In this document: piece by piece, positions 23,005-31,720 of the stretch
Numbering within the stretch: the stretch's first letter is position 1
Layout: each line of letters starts with the position of its first letter
From: Vulcanimicrobiota bacterium
GTDB lineage: Bacteria; Vulcanimicrobiota; Vulcanimicrobiia; Vulcanimicrobiales; Vulcanimicrobiaceae
DNA length: 33,941 nucleotides
Assembly: GCA_003164495.1 (NCBI GenBank)
Contig: PLTN01000160.1
Coordinates: 55,169-89,109 of the forward strand
Reading direction: 5' to 3'
Program-made: the position numbers and the translations under genes
Notes under the pieces: model-generated
What the model was told of the DNA's origin: nothing
Seen by the model: the letters and a program-made list of their open reading frames with translations, nothing else
Databases searched by the model: none

Positions 23005-24531
23005 ATGAGCGTTGACTGCGAAGCGTTCCGGCTGCGGCGCTTTCTTGCTTCGTTGCCGGCCGGTGAGGTGCTCGAGTATACCCAACCGGTCGCGCTCGCC
23101 GAAGTGGCGGCAATCCTCGATCGGACGGCCGAGGCCGTGCACTTCCGCTCGGTGGGCCCGGAGGGCGCCGAGCTGGCGGGCAACGTGATGTCGAGCCGTT
23201 CGCGTTTTGCGCATGCGTTCGGAGTTGCGGCGCCGGACGTGCCGCGTGAAATTTTGCGCCGTCTCGCAAATCGCGCCGAGGTGATCGAGGTCGGGCGCGA
23301 CGCGGCGCCCGTGCAGCAGCGCGTGCTCACCGGTGACGACGCCGACCTGACGCAACTGCCCGTGCACGTGCAGCACGGCTACGACGGCGGTCCCTACATC
23401 TCGGCCGCACTCGACGTCGCACGCGATGCGCAAACCGGGTGGGCGAATTTCGGTGCGCGGCGCCTGATGCTGCGCGGGCCGCACGAAGCCGGCGTCGACG
23501 TGGTGGCGCCGAGCGACTTACGCACGATCTACCTCGCGGCGGTCGCGCGCGGCGAAACGTTACCGGTGAGCTTCGTCGTCGGCTGCCATCCGATCGATCA
23601 CATCGCCGCGACGCTCAAGGTTCCGGTCGACGAGCTCGGCCTGATCTCTTCGTTGCGCGGGGCGCCGCTGGCGGTCGTGAAATGCGTCACCAACGATCTG
23701 CTGGTGCCGGCGGATGCCGAGTTCATTCTCGAAGGCTACTTCGACGCGCGCGGTCACGCCGAAGGTGAGGGGCCGTACGGCGAATTTCTCGGTTACTACG
23801 GCGGGGTCAAGCAGAACCCGGTCTTCCATCTCACCGCGATCACGAGCCGGACGGACGCGCTGTTCCAAACCGCGTCGATCGGCGGCTACGCGATGAGCCG
23901 CACCGATACCGCGCAGATTTCCGCGCTGCGAACGGAGTCGATGGTGTGGCGCACCCTCGAGACCGCGGTGCGCGAGCCGGTCGCGGTGCACGCAACCACG
24001 TCGAGCGGCGGCAGCTTCAACGTGCGCGTCGCGCTGCGCCAGCGGGCTCCCGGTGAAGCCCGCAACGCCATCCACGCCGTCATGGGTTCGCTCGCCAACG
24101 TGAAAAACGTCTTCGTCGTGGATCCCGACATCGACGTGACCTCGTCCGAGCAAATGGATTGGGCGCTGGCGACGCGTTTCCAAGGCGATCGCGACATCGT
24201 GGTCGGCGAATCGATGCGCACGCTGCCGCTCGATCCCTCGCTCGACGGCCGGCGTGCCGGCGCGAAGACGGGCTTCGATCTCACCTGGCCTTTCGGTACC
24301 GCAGCAACGCTCGAGACGAGCGTGCCCGCGCCGCCGGAATTCACCGGCCGCCGTTTTGCGTCGGTGCGCGACGCGCTGGCCGACGGCCCGAAGTATTTCA
24401 CCGAGTTGCTCGCCGCCGTGGGCAGCGCCGACGGTCGCGAGATCGTGCGCGAGCTCAACGCGCTCCGTTCGGTACCCGGTTTCGGGCAGGACAAGCGCGG
24501 GCGGTATCTCTTGCCACGCGCGCCGGCCTAA
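23005..24531 (+). CDS. UbiD-family decarboxylase 2
   Basis: 508 aa from ATG 23005, diverging from the Rieske gene with a 38-nt gap. UbiD markers are N148-F-G-A-R152-R (WANFGARRLML), where the usual Tyr before the arginine is changed; LPVSFVVGCHPIDHIAA; LVPADAEFILEGYF; and E255-G-P-Y-G-E260. It is more like Fdc/phenolic-acid UbiDs (GGPYISAALDVARD) than UbiD1 is. The last 45 or so residues (YFTELLAAVGSADGREIVRE...GRYLLP) look like a small added helical unit with a possible winged-helix-like look. Two UbiDs this different in one cluster suggest two substrates. The 60 nt to the next gene may hold a promoter, but no clear boxes were found. Confidence 0.92.
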   Translation: MSVDCEAFRLRRFLASLPAGEVLEYTQPVALAEVAAILDRTAEAVHFRSVGPEGAELAGNVMSSRSRFAHAFGVAAPDVPREILRRLANRAEVIEVGRDAAPVQQRVLTGDDADLTQLPVHVQHGYDGGPYISAALDVARDAQTGWANFGARRLMLRGPHEAGVDVVAPSDLRTIYLAAVARGETLPVSFVVGCHPIDHIAATLKVPVDELGLISSLRGAPLAVVKCVTNDLLVPADAEFILEGYFDARGHAEGEGPYGEFLGYYGGVKQNPVFHLTAITSRTDALFQTASIGGYAMSRTDTAQISALRTESMVWRTLETAVREPVAVHATTSSGGSFNVRVALRQRAPGEARNAIHAVMGSLANVKNVFVVDPDIDVTSSEQMDWALATRFQGDRDIVVGESMRTLPLDPSLDGRRAGAKTGFDLTWPFGTAATLETSVPAPPEFTGRRFASVRDALADGPKYFTELLAAVGSADGREIVRELNALRSVPGFGQDKRGRYLLPRAPA

Positions 24532-24591
24532 ATGCCATCGGTCCCTTTTCGTCTAATGATCGCTCGCCATTATTCCCGTATTGGAGTTTGC

Positions 24592-25677
24592 ATGCGCCTC
24601 TCTTCCCTCGTTCGCGGTCTCGCGCTGGTCGCAGCGTTTGCCGCCGCGACCATCGTTCCGGTACGCGCGGCCGGACCGGATTCGATCGTCTTCGCGTGGC
24701 CGGGCCCGCTGACGATCGGCTTCGCGCCGTGGGTCTTCGCGCAAGACCTCGGCTTCTTCAAAGAAGAGAACCTCGAGATGTCGGTCGTTTCGCTCGACGG
24801 CTCGGGCGTGATTCTTCCGCAACTGATGAGCGGCCAGGTGTTCACCACGTTCAGCACGCTCGATCCGCTCATCATCTCGCGGCAGCCGGGCCGTCCGAAC
24901 TTCGATTTCCGCTTCGTCTACAACTCGGCGCGCAACTCGATCTGGGAAATCTCGGTGCTCGACAACAGCCCGATCAAGTCGGTCAAAGATTTGGGCGGCA
25001 AGACGATCGGCGTCGGCGCGCTGACGTTCGGCAACGTCTCGATGACCAAGGCCATCCTCAAACAAGCCGGCGTCGACCCGAGCAGCGTGAACTTCGTTGC
25101 GGTCGGCACCGGCGTTCCGGCCTTTCAGGCGCTGCGCACCGGCAAGATCGATGCGTTGAACCTCTTCGATATCATGGACGCGCAGATGAAGCTCGAAGGC
25201 ACGAAGATCCGGCTGCTCAAGTTCCCGCCGGAATTCACCGGCGTGGCGAGCCATGCGTTCCCGGTGACCAACAAGACGATTCGCGAGCGGCCGGATCTGG
25301 TAGCGAAGTTCGGCCGCATCAGCGCCGAAGCCACGGTCGCGTGTAATGCCAACCCGACGGCCTGCCTTGAATCGTATTGGAAGCACTATCCCGAATTGCG
25401 CCCGGCCGGTTCGGACGCCGATGCGCTGCGGGAGAACTTATCGCTGCTGCAAGTTCGCCTGAACAACATGATGATTTGGCAAGACGGCGAGCCGCACCAG
25501 TATGGTCTCTTCAGCCCCAAAGATTGGACGACGGAGATCGTCTCGCTGAAGGTCGGCGGTCAGATCACGCAAGACCCGAGTCTCGATACGCTCTACACCA
25601 ACCAGTTCGTCCCCGAGTTCAACAAGTTCGACGTCGGCGCGGTGGTGCGCCGGGCCAAAGCCTACAAAGGATCGTAG
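24592..25677 (+). CDS. Exported NMT1/SsuA-type ABC substrate-binding protein (SBP4)
   Basis: 361 aa from ATG 24592 (GGAG at 24583-24586), chosen over an upstream frame because a clean leader follows: MRLSSLVRGLALVAAFAA ending at VRAAG, a Sec-type signal without the Tat-like S/T-R motif of the other SBPs. The mature part reads FAWPGPLTIGFAPWVFAQDLGFFKEENLEM, SGQVFTTFSTLDPL, VKDLGGKTIGVGALTFG and GVPAFQALRTGKIDALNLFD. It is 40 or more residues longer than its relatives, with an extra C-terminal part. It resembles the nitrate/sulfonate/aromatic-acid SBPs found near UbiD genes. It ends 1 nt before the phosphoesterase ATG. Confidence 0.9.
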   Translation: MRLSSLVRGLALVAAFAAATIVPVRAAGPDSIVFAWPGPLTIGFAPWVFAQDLGFFKEENLEMSVVSLDGSGVILPQLMSGQVFTTFSTLDPLIISRQPGRPNFDFRFVYNSARNSIWEISVLDNSPIKSVKDLGGKTIGVGALTFGNVSMTKAILKQAGVDPSSVNFVAVGTGVPAFQALRTGKIDALNLFDIMDAQMKLEGTKIRLLKFPPEFTGVASHAFPVTNKTIRERPDLVAKFGRISAEATVACNANPTACLESYWKHYPELRPAGSDADALRENLSLLQVRLNNMMIWQDGEPHQYGLFSPKDWTTEIVSLKVGGQITQDPSLDTLYTNQFVPEFNKFDVGAVVRRAKAYKGS

Positions 25678-25678
25678 C

Positions 25679-26983
25679 ATGATTAGCCGGGCACGCGCGT
25701 CGGCATTGCTCGCCGGCGGAGCGGCACTGGGTGCGATTCCACTGCCCGCTCGAGCCGCTCCGAAGCCCGTGCGGGGGTTGGAAAAGATCGATCACATCAT
25801 CGTGATCTATCTCGAGAACCGCTCGTTCGATCATCTCTACGGAATGTTTCCCGGGGCCGACGGTCTGGCGAACGCGGCGAACGCCGCGCCGCAGGCGGAT
25901 GCGAGCGGAAAGCCGTTTGCGCTGCTGCCGGCGTTCTCGAGCCACCCGCTCGACGCGACGCGGCCGTCGCTGACGCTGCCGCCGCTGCCGAACCGGCCGT
26001 TCGACTTGGCGGCGTACGTTCCGATCGATCGGCCGCTGAACGCATCGTTCGAACAGGCCAACAATTTCTATCAAGCACAACTTGCGATCAACGGCGGAGC
26101 GATGGACGGTTACGCGTCGATCTCCGGCAGTCCGGTGCTGGGCTACTACGACGGAAGTTCGCTGCCGATGTGGCAGTACGCGCAAGAGTACGTTCTCGCC
26201 GACCGCTTCTTCCAAGCCGCGTTCGGCGGCACCGCGATGAACCACTACTTCCTGTTTTCGGGCGGCGTTCCGCAGTGGCCGAACGCGCCGGCGGAGTTCG
26301 TCGCACAACTCGCGCCCGACGGCACGCTGATCAAAGACGGTTTGGTCACGCCGGACGGCTTCATCGTCAACAACCTCTCGGTCGAAGAGGCGGCCCGCGT
26401 CCCGTTGCAGACGCGCCCGCACATCGGCAACCGCCTCGATGCGGCGGGCATCTCATGGGCGTGGTATTCGGGCGGCACGACTCAGTCGTCGCGGCCGTAC
26501 TTGCTCTTCCGCGACACGGCGGCCGGAACGCCGGGCTGGAAGACGCACGTGAAAAGCGATGAGAGCGAATTCGTAGCCGATTTGAAGAACGGCACGCTGC
26601 CGCGGGTCGCATTCGTGAAGCCCGCCGAAAACGAGCATCCGAAGGAGATGCTCGGCTTGCGCGAAGCCGATCGGCACGCGGCGGATCTGGTGCGAGCCGT
26701 GCAAGAGAGCGCGTACTGGAAAGGCAGCGTCGTCATCGTGACGTATGACGAAGGGCACAGCTTCTGGGACCACGTTGCGCCGCCGAAAATCGACCGCTGG
26801 GGACCCGGCCGCCGCATCCCGGCGATCATCATTTCGCCGTTCGCTAAGAAGAGGCACATCGATCACACACCCTACGACACCACGTCAATCTTGAAGCTGA
26901 TCGAAACGCGCTTCGGCCTCGAACCGCTCGGGCCGCGCGACGCGGCGTCCGCCGACCTGACCGCCGCGCTTACGCTCGCGTGA
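25679..26983 (+). CDS. Exported phosphoesterase, phospholipase C/acid phosphatase (PF04185) type
   Basis: 434 aa from ATG 25679. The leader MISRARASALLAGGAALGA to about PARA nearly matches that of SBP6. The family motif ENRSFDHLYGMFPG (about 46-59) gives the metal and catalytic residues, and near the C-terminus YDEGHSFWDHVAPP gives the second metal pair, with IPAIIISPFAK after it. Members hydrolyse phosphate esters or phospholipids outside the cytoplasm; some are acid phosphatases such as AcpA. It is shorter than haemolytic phospholipases C and lacks their C-terminal repeats. Its place between an SBP and HyuAB is odd for phosphate scavenging. The stop overlaps the hyuA GTG (GTGA). Confidence 0.9.
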   Translation: MISRARASALLAGGAALGAIPLPARAAPKPVRGLEKIDHIIVIYLENRSFDHLYGMFPGADGLANAANAAPQADASGKPFALLPAFSSHPLDATRPSLTLPPLPNRPFDLAAYVPIDRPLNASFEQANNFYQAQLAINGGAMDGYASISGSPVLGYYDGSSLPMWQYAQEYVLADRFFQAAFGGTAMNHYFLFSGGVPQWPNAPAEFVAQLAPDGTLIKDGLVTPDGFIVNNLSVEEAARVPLQTRPHIGNRLDAAGISWAWYSGGTTQSSRPYLLFRDTAAGTPGWKTHVKSDESEFVADLKNGTLPRVAFVKPAENEHPKEMLGLREADRHAADLVRAVQESAYWKGSVVIVTYDEGHSFWDHVAPPKIDRWGPGRRIPAIIISPFAKKRHIDHTPYDTTSILKLIETRFGLEPLGPRDAASADLTAALTLA

Positions 26984-29046
26984 TCGCACGCAGCCGCATC
27001 GCGGTCGACATCGGCGGGACGTTCACCGATGTGACCGTCATGGACGTCGCGACGGGCGCCGTGACGTTCGGCAAAGCGCTGAGTACGCCGGAAAATCTCG
27101 CCGACGGCGTCTTCGCCGCGATCGAGCGCGCGGGGACGGCGCCGTCGACGGCGGAGTTCGTCATCCACGGTTCGACCGTCGCCATCAATGCGATCCTCGA
27201 ACGCAAGGGCGCGCAGACCGCGCTGATCACGACCGAAGGGTTCCGCGACGTCTACGAAATCGGGCGCATCAACCGGCCCGATTCGTTCAATCTGTTCTTC
27301 CGCAAACACGTGCCGCTGGTCGCCCGCGACCGCGTGTTCGAGGTGTCCGAGCGCATGCTGCACGACGGTGCGGTCTGGAAGGCGTTCGATGAGCCCGGTG
27401 CGACGACGCTGGCCGTCGACCTCGTCGCCGCCGGTATCGAGTCGGTTGCGATCGTCTTTCTGCACGCGTACGCGAACGTCGATCACGAGAACCGGATGCG
27501 CGAGATCCTGCTCGCCACCGATCCGCAGCTGTTCGTCACGGCCTCGCACGACGTCTCGCGCGAATATCGCGAATACGAACGCACGTCCACGACCGTGGCG
27601 AACGCCTACGTCGGCCCGCGCGTGAGCCGGTATATCGAGGATCTCGACCAGCGACTGCGCGCCGGCGCGTTCGCGGGCGAGTTGCTGATCATGCAGTCGA
27701 GCGGCGGCTTGTGCGACGTTGCGACGGCGAAGTCGCAGTGCATCCAGATGCTCGAGTCGGGGCCGGCCGCCGGCGTCGTCGGTGCGAGCGTGCTCGCCGC
27801 GGGGCTCGACACGCAGGATCTCATCTGCTTCGACATGGGCGGGACGACCGCGAAAGCGTGCGTGCTGCAGGATGGGATCGCGAACCTCTCGCCCGATTTC
27901 TTCGTCGGCGGCTACAACGAAGGCTTGGCGATTCGTATTCCGGTGCTCGACATCAAGGAAGTCGGCACGGGCGGCGGCAGCATCGCCTGGATCGACGAAG
28001 CGGGCGGTCTGCACGTGGGCCCGCAGAGTGCCGGCGCAAGTCCGGGCCCGGCGTGTTACGGCCGCGGCGGCACGCATCCCACCGTAACCGATGCGCATCT
28101 CGTGCTCGGCCGCCTTTCTCCGGAGCGCTTCGCCGACGGACGCTTGCACCTCGATGCGGCCGCGGCCGAACGTGCGATCCGCACCCAAATCGCGGAGCCG
28201 CTCGGCATCGAGCTCGCCGCAGCCGCCGAAGGGATCGTCGCGATCGCGACGACGCAGATGGCCTACGCGGTACGCACCGTGTCGACCGAACGCGGTCTCG
28301 ACCCGCGCGACTTCGTCTTGATCGCCTACGGCGGCGCGGGGCCGATGCAAGCGGTCGACGTGGCCCGCGAACTCGCGGTGCGCGACGTCGTGATTCCGGT
28401 GGCGCCCGGCCACTTCTCCGCTTACGGCATGCTCACGGCCGACCTGCGCCGCGAATACGCGCGCACGTTCGTCGCGCCGCTCAAAGCAGCGACGCTCGCA
28501 GCGGCCATCGCGCAACGCTACGACGAGCTCGCCGCGGAAGCAGCGGCATGGCTGGCGTCGACCGGCATCGTGGCGGCCGACGTCACGTACGAACGCGCGG
28601 CCGACATCCGTTACCACGGCCAAGAACACGCCGTGACGATCCCCATCCCCACCGCACTCGACGCGCCGGACGCGGAGCAAGCGATCAAGGCGGCCTTCGA
28701 CGCGCAGTACTTGCAGCGTTACGGTCACAACGCGCCCGAAGAGCCGGCGGAATTCGTAGCGGCCCGCGTATCGGTGGTCGGCACCTTGAACAAGCCGCGG
28801 CCGCCGATGCTGCTCTCGGGCGACAGCGATCCGACGGAAGCGCTCATCGAGCGTCGCCCGGTGCGTTTCACGGCCGGCGCTCCGGTGCAGACCGCGATCT
28901 ACGACCGCGCGCGCCTCAACGCGGGCATGACGTTTGCCGGGCCCGCGATGATCGAAGAGCCCGGTTCGCTCACCTGCGTGCCGCCCGGCGTGGAAGTGCT
29001 GGTCAATCCATACGGCCATTTGATCCTGACGGTGGAAGAAGCATGA
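26980..29046 (+). CDS. hyuA: Hydantoinase/oxoprolinase-family subunit A
   Basis: 688 aa from GTG 26980, overlapping the previous stop. It contains the N-terminal ASKHA-like phosphate motif VDIGGTFTDVTV, HGSTVAINAI, FDMGGTTAKAC, GTGGGSIAWID, SAGASPGPACYGRGG.HPTVTDA and AYGGAGPMQA, all hallmarks of HyuA/N-methylhydantoinase A. With HyuB it forms an ATP-dependent enzyme for lactams or hydantoins; relatives include 5-oxoprolinase and the acetone/acetophenone carboxylases, so carboxylation is another option. Cytoplasmic. It is coupled to hyuB by an ATGA overlap. Function here is a second ring-opening or carboxylating activity in the same island as the metal amidohydrolase. Confidence 0.94.
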   Translation: MIARSRIAVDIGGTFTDVTVMDVATGAVTFGKALSTPENLADGVFAAIERAGTAPSTAEFVIHGSTVAINAILERKGAQTALITTEGFRDVYEIGRINRPDSFNLFFRKHVPLVARDRVFEVSERMLHDGAVWKAFDEPGATTLAVDLVAAGIESVAIVFLHAYANVDHENRMREILLATDPQLFVTASHDVSREYREYERTSTTVANAYVGPRVSRYIEDLDQRLRAGAFAGELLIMQSSGGLCDVATAKSQCIQMLESGPAAGVVGASVLAAGLDTQDLICFDMGGTTAKACVLQDGIANLSPDFFVGGYNEGLAIRIPVLDIKEVGTGGGSIAWIDEAGGLHVGPQSAGASPGPACYGRGGTHPTVTDAHLVLGRLSPERFADGRLHLDAAAAERAIRTQIAEPLGIELAAAAEGIVAIATTQMAYAVRTVSTERGLDPRDFVLIAYGGAGPMQAVDVARELAVRDVVIPVAPGHFSAYGMLTADLRREYARTFVAPLKAATLAAAIAQRYDELAAEAAAWLASTGIVAADVTYERAADIRYHGQEHAVTIPIPTALDAPDAEQAIKAAFDAQYLQRYGHNAPEEPAEFVAARVSVVGTLNKPRPPMLLSGDSDPTEALIERRPVRFTAGAPVQTAIYDRARLNAGMTFAGPAMIEEPGSLTCVPPGVEVLVNPYGHLILTVEEA

Positions 29047-30725
29047 CGGCGACGATTAAGCATGTGGGTAATCCCGTGACGGCCGAGATCATCCGCAATG
29101 CGCTCATCGCGATCACCGATGAGATGAAAACCAATCTCATGCGGACCGCGTACAACCCGATCATCTACGAAGCGCTCGACTTTACCGTCGGCCTCTTCGA
29201 CCGCAACGGCGATACGATGTCGATCGGGCTCGGTCTGCCGATGTTCATTCGCGGCCTCTCGGATGCGATCAAGGCGAAGATCGCATTCTACGGACTCGAC
29301 GCGATCGAGCCCGGCGACATCCTCCTCACGAACGACGCCTACATCATGGGGAGCCACCTCAACCACCTGATCTTCACGCTGCCGATCTTTCACGACGGCA
29401 AGATCGTGGCGTTTGCCGCCTCGATGGGCCACTGGATGGACATCGGCGGCACGCTCGGCCGCACGCAAGACATCTTTTCCGAGGGGCTGCAGCTGCCGAT
29501 CGTCAAGATCTTCAAGCGCGGGGTGCAGGACGACGAGCTGACGCGCATCATTCGCACGAACGTGCGCATTCCCGAGCTCGCGATGGGCGACTTCCGGGCG
29601 CAAGTCGCCTCGATCCGGACCGGCGAGCGGCGCTACACGGCGCTGGTGCGCAAGTACGGCATCGAGGCCGTCGATACGTGCGTCACCGACATCTACGCGA
29701 TGAGCGAGCGTAAGGCACGCCTCGCGGTGGCGGCGATGCCCGACGGCGTCTACGAAGCCGAATCGTTCATGGACGACGACGGCGTCGGCGACAAGACGAT
29801 CCCGATCAAGGTGCGCGTGACGATTGCCGGCGAGCAGATGACGATCGATCTCACCGATGTCGGCGCACAAGTGCCGGGGTACTTCAACAGCGGCGACACG
29901 GCCGGCCGCAGCGCGGCGCAAGTCGCGTTCAAGTGCCTCACGACGCCCACGCTCTACCCGATCAACGACGGCTCGTTCTCGCCGCTCGAGATCGTGTTGC
30001 CGCCCGGGCGCGTGATCAGCGCCGTGAAGCCGTCGGCGATGCGGATGTGGATGACGATTCCGATGACCGTGGTCGATACGATCTTCAAAGCGATGGCGCA
30101 GTGCGTCCCGGAACGCACGATCGCGGCGCACCATGCCGACCTGTGCTCCGCGACGTTCTACGGTTTGAACCCGGGCACCGGGCGGTTCTTCACGCGCGGT
30201 GCCGGCGTGCTGGGCGGCGGCTTCGGCGCGAAGTACAACTCCGACGGAATGAGCGGAACCGTGTGCCAGAACGACGGTGATACGCATAACTCGCCGGTGG
30301 AAGCAACCGAATCGAAGATCCCGGTGCTGATCGAGAACTATGCCTTGCGCCCGGATTCGGGCGGCGCCGGACAGTTTCGCGGGGGTCTCGGCATCGAGCG
30401 CCGCGTGCGCGTGACGGCGCCGCTGACCGTCAACACCAACGCCGAGCGCACGCTGTGCGCGCCGTGGGGTTTGCTCGGCGGCGGCGCCGCGTTACCGAAC
30501 CAGATGCAGGTGGAACGCGCCGACGGAACCCTCGAGAATCCGGCGCGCCACGGCAAATTCAACTCCATCCGCCTGGAGCCCAACGATACGATGATCGTGC
30601 GGAGCGGCGGTGGCGGCGGTTTCGGCGATCCCGCGAAGCGTTCGCGCGAAGCGGTACGACGCGACGTCACTTGCGGCTATATCACGCCGGAAGCGGCGGC
30701 GCGAGACTACGGGTATACCGAGTGA
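29043..30725 (+). CDS. hyuB: Hydantoinase/oxoprolinase-family subunit B
   Basis: 560 aa from ATG 29043 inside the hyuA stop. Family landmarks are NPVTAEIIRNALIAITDEM, NDAYIMGSHLNHLIFTLPIF, SMGHWMDIGGT, EGLQLPIVKI, GYFNSGDTAGRSAAQVAF, GGAGQFRGGLGIER and the C-terminal SGGGGGFGDPAKR. It completes the HyuAB pair; length is usual for the family. The stop overlaps the GTG of the next gene, which is an SBP, so enzyme and receptor are made as one unit. Whether it is a hydantoinase, oxoprolinase or carboxylase cannot be decided from sequence; no third small subunit of acetone carboxylase type is seen. Confidence 0.94.
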   Translation: MTATIKHVGNPVTAEIIRNALIAITDEMKTNLMRTAYNPIIYEALDFTVGLFDRNGDTMSIGLGLPMFIRGLSDAIKAKIAFYGLDAIEPGDILLTNDAYIMGSHLNHLIFTLPIFHDGKIVAFAASMGHWMDIGGTLGRTQDIFSEGLQLPIVKIFKRGVQDDELTRIIRTNVRIPELAMGDFRAQVASIRTGERRYTALVRKYGIEAVDTCVTDIYAMSERKARLAVAAMPDGVYEAESFMDDDGVGDKTIPIKVRVTIAGEQMTIDLTDVGAQVPGYFNSGDTAGRSAAQVAFKCLTTPTLYPINDGSFSPLEIVLPPGRVISAVKPSAMRMWMTIPMTVVDTIFKAMAQCVPERTIAAHHADLCSATFYGLNPGTGRFFTRGAGVLGGGFGAKYNSDGMSGTVCQNDGDTHNSPVEATESKIPVLIENYALRPDSGGAGQFRGGLGIERRVRVTAPLTVNTNAERTLCAPWGLLGGGAALPNQMQVERADGTLENPARHGKFNSIRLEPNDTMIVRSGGGGGFGDPAKRSREAVRRDVTCGYITPEAAARDYGYTE

Positions 30726-31684
30726 CGCTCTCGCGCGGAGCGTCGCTGGCCGCGCTGGGAGCGGCCGCGCTCACCGCGCAGATGCGCACGACGGCGTTCG
30801 CGCAGCCGGCGCCGCTCACGACGATTCGCGTCGGTACCGTACCGACCGATTCGGTCGCGCCGCTCTTGTACGCGATGCGCACCGGGATGTTCGAGAAGGC
30901 CGGGTTGAAGGTCGACTATCAGAGCCTCGGCGGCGGTGATGCGGTATCGCAGGCGGTCGTCGGCGGCGCGCTCGATATCGGCCTCACGACGCTCGTCGCG
31001 CTGATGCAGGCGCACCTGCGGGGCATTCCGGTCAGCATCATCGCGCCCGGCGGCTTATGGATCGACGCCAATTCCGGCGGGTTGCTCGTGGCGCGCGACT
31101 CGCCGCTGAAGACGGCGCGCGACTTCAACGGCAAGGTGATCTCCGCCGCCTCACTGCTCTCGCTGGCGGCGGTCGCAATGGATGCGTGGATGGATCAGAA
31201 CGGCGGCGACTCGAAAAGCCTGCGCTTTCTCGAATTGCCGTGGCAGGCCGCCGGCGCGGCGCTGCAACAAGGCCGCATCGATGCGGCGGTCGTCGACAAC
31301 CCCGCCTACGCGCAAGCGCTGGCGAGCGGTTCGGTGCGCACGGTGACGCGCGTGTACACCGCGATCGCCAAACGTTTCCTGCTCGGCGTGTGGTTCGTTA
31401 CGGGCAGCTATCTGACCCAGAATCACGGCGTCGCGGCGCGATTTTCGCGGGTGATTGCCGATGCGGCCGCGTTCACGCGCGTTCATAACGATGCGACCGT
31501 CGACGACGTCGCGCAGATCACGAAGCAAGACCCGGGGTTCATCGCGCACATGCAGCGCACGTGGGTGGGGACGACGATCGACCTCAACGACATCCAACCG
31601 GTCATCGACGCGGCGGCGAAATACCACCTCATCGAGCGCTCGTTCCCCGCCGCCGAGATCGTGAGCGACGCCGCCGCGCGCTGA
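30722..31684 (+). CDS. Exported NMT1/SsuA-type ABC substrate-binding protein (SBP5)
   Basis: 320 aa from GTG 30722, overlapping the hyuB stop as GTGA. The leader starts V-T-L-S-R-G-A-S-L-A-A-L-G, with one Tat arginine, and ends near AFAQ. The mature part reads LTTIRVGTVPTDSVAPLLYAMRTGMF, VVGGALDIGLTTL, GGDSKSLRFLELPWQAAGAAL and QGRIDAAVVDNPAYAQAL. Closest here to SBP2 and SBP3 by these motifs. It is the first of the second SBP-SBP-decarboxylase triplet. The ligand is unknown; coupling to HyuB suggests a compound processed by HyuAB. Confidence 0.9.
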   Translation: MTLSRGASLAALGAAALTAQMRTTAFAQPAPLTTIRVGTVPTDSVAPLLYAMRTGMFEKAGLKVDYQSLGGGDAVSQAVVGGALDIGLTTLVALMQAHLRGIPVSIIAPGGLWIDANSGGLLVARDSPLKTARDFNGKVISAASLLSLAAVAMDAWMDQNGGDSKSLRFLELPWQAAGAALQQGRIDAAVVDNPAYAQALASGSVRTVTRVYTAIAKRFLLGVWFVTGSYLTQNHGVAARFSRVIADAAAFTRVHNDATVDDVAQITKQDPGFIAHMQRTWVGTTIDLNDIQPVIDAAAKYHLIERSFPAAEIVSDAAAR

Positions 31685-31700
31685 GGGGAGCATACCCTTC

Positions 31701-31720
31701 GCTCGCGTAAGTGCGCGAGC
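31701..31720 (+). other. Hairpin directly before the SBP6 start codon
   Basis: GCTCGCG (31701-31707) pairs with CGCGAGC (31714-31720) around a 6-nt loop and abuts ATG 31721. The GGGGAG at 31684-31689 lies too far away to serve as ribosome site unless the hairpin folds and brings it within about 11 nt of the start. Confidence 0.45.

Noticed and set aside
26872..29019. A very long open frame antisense to hyuA (about 715 codons)
   Set aside because: It is Arg/Asp/Val-rich with no recognisable domain, and HyuA on the other strand has complete family motifs. GC-rich codon use opens antisense frames; similar ones lie opposite 1063-2280 and 4193-5179.
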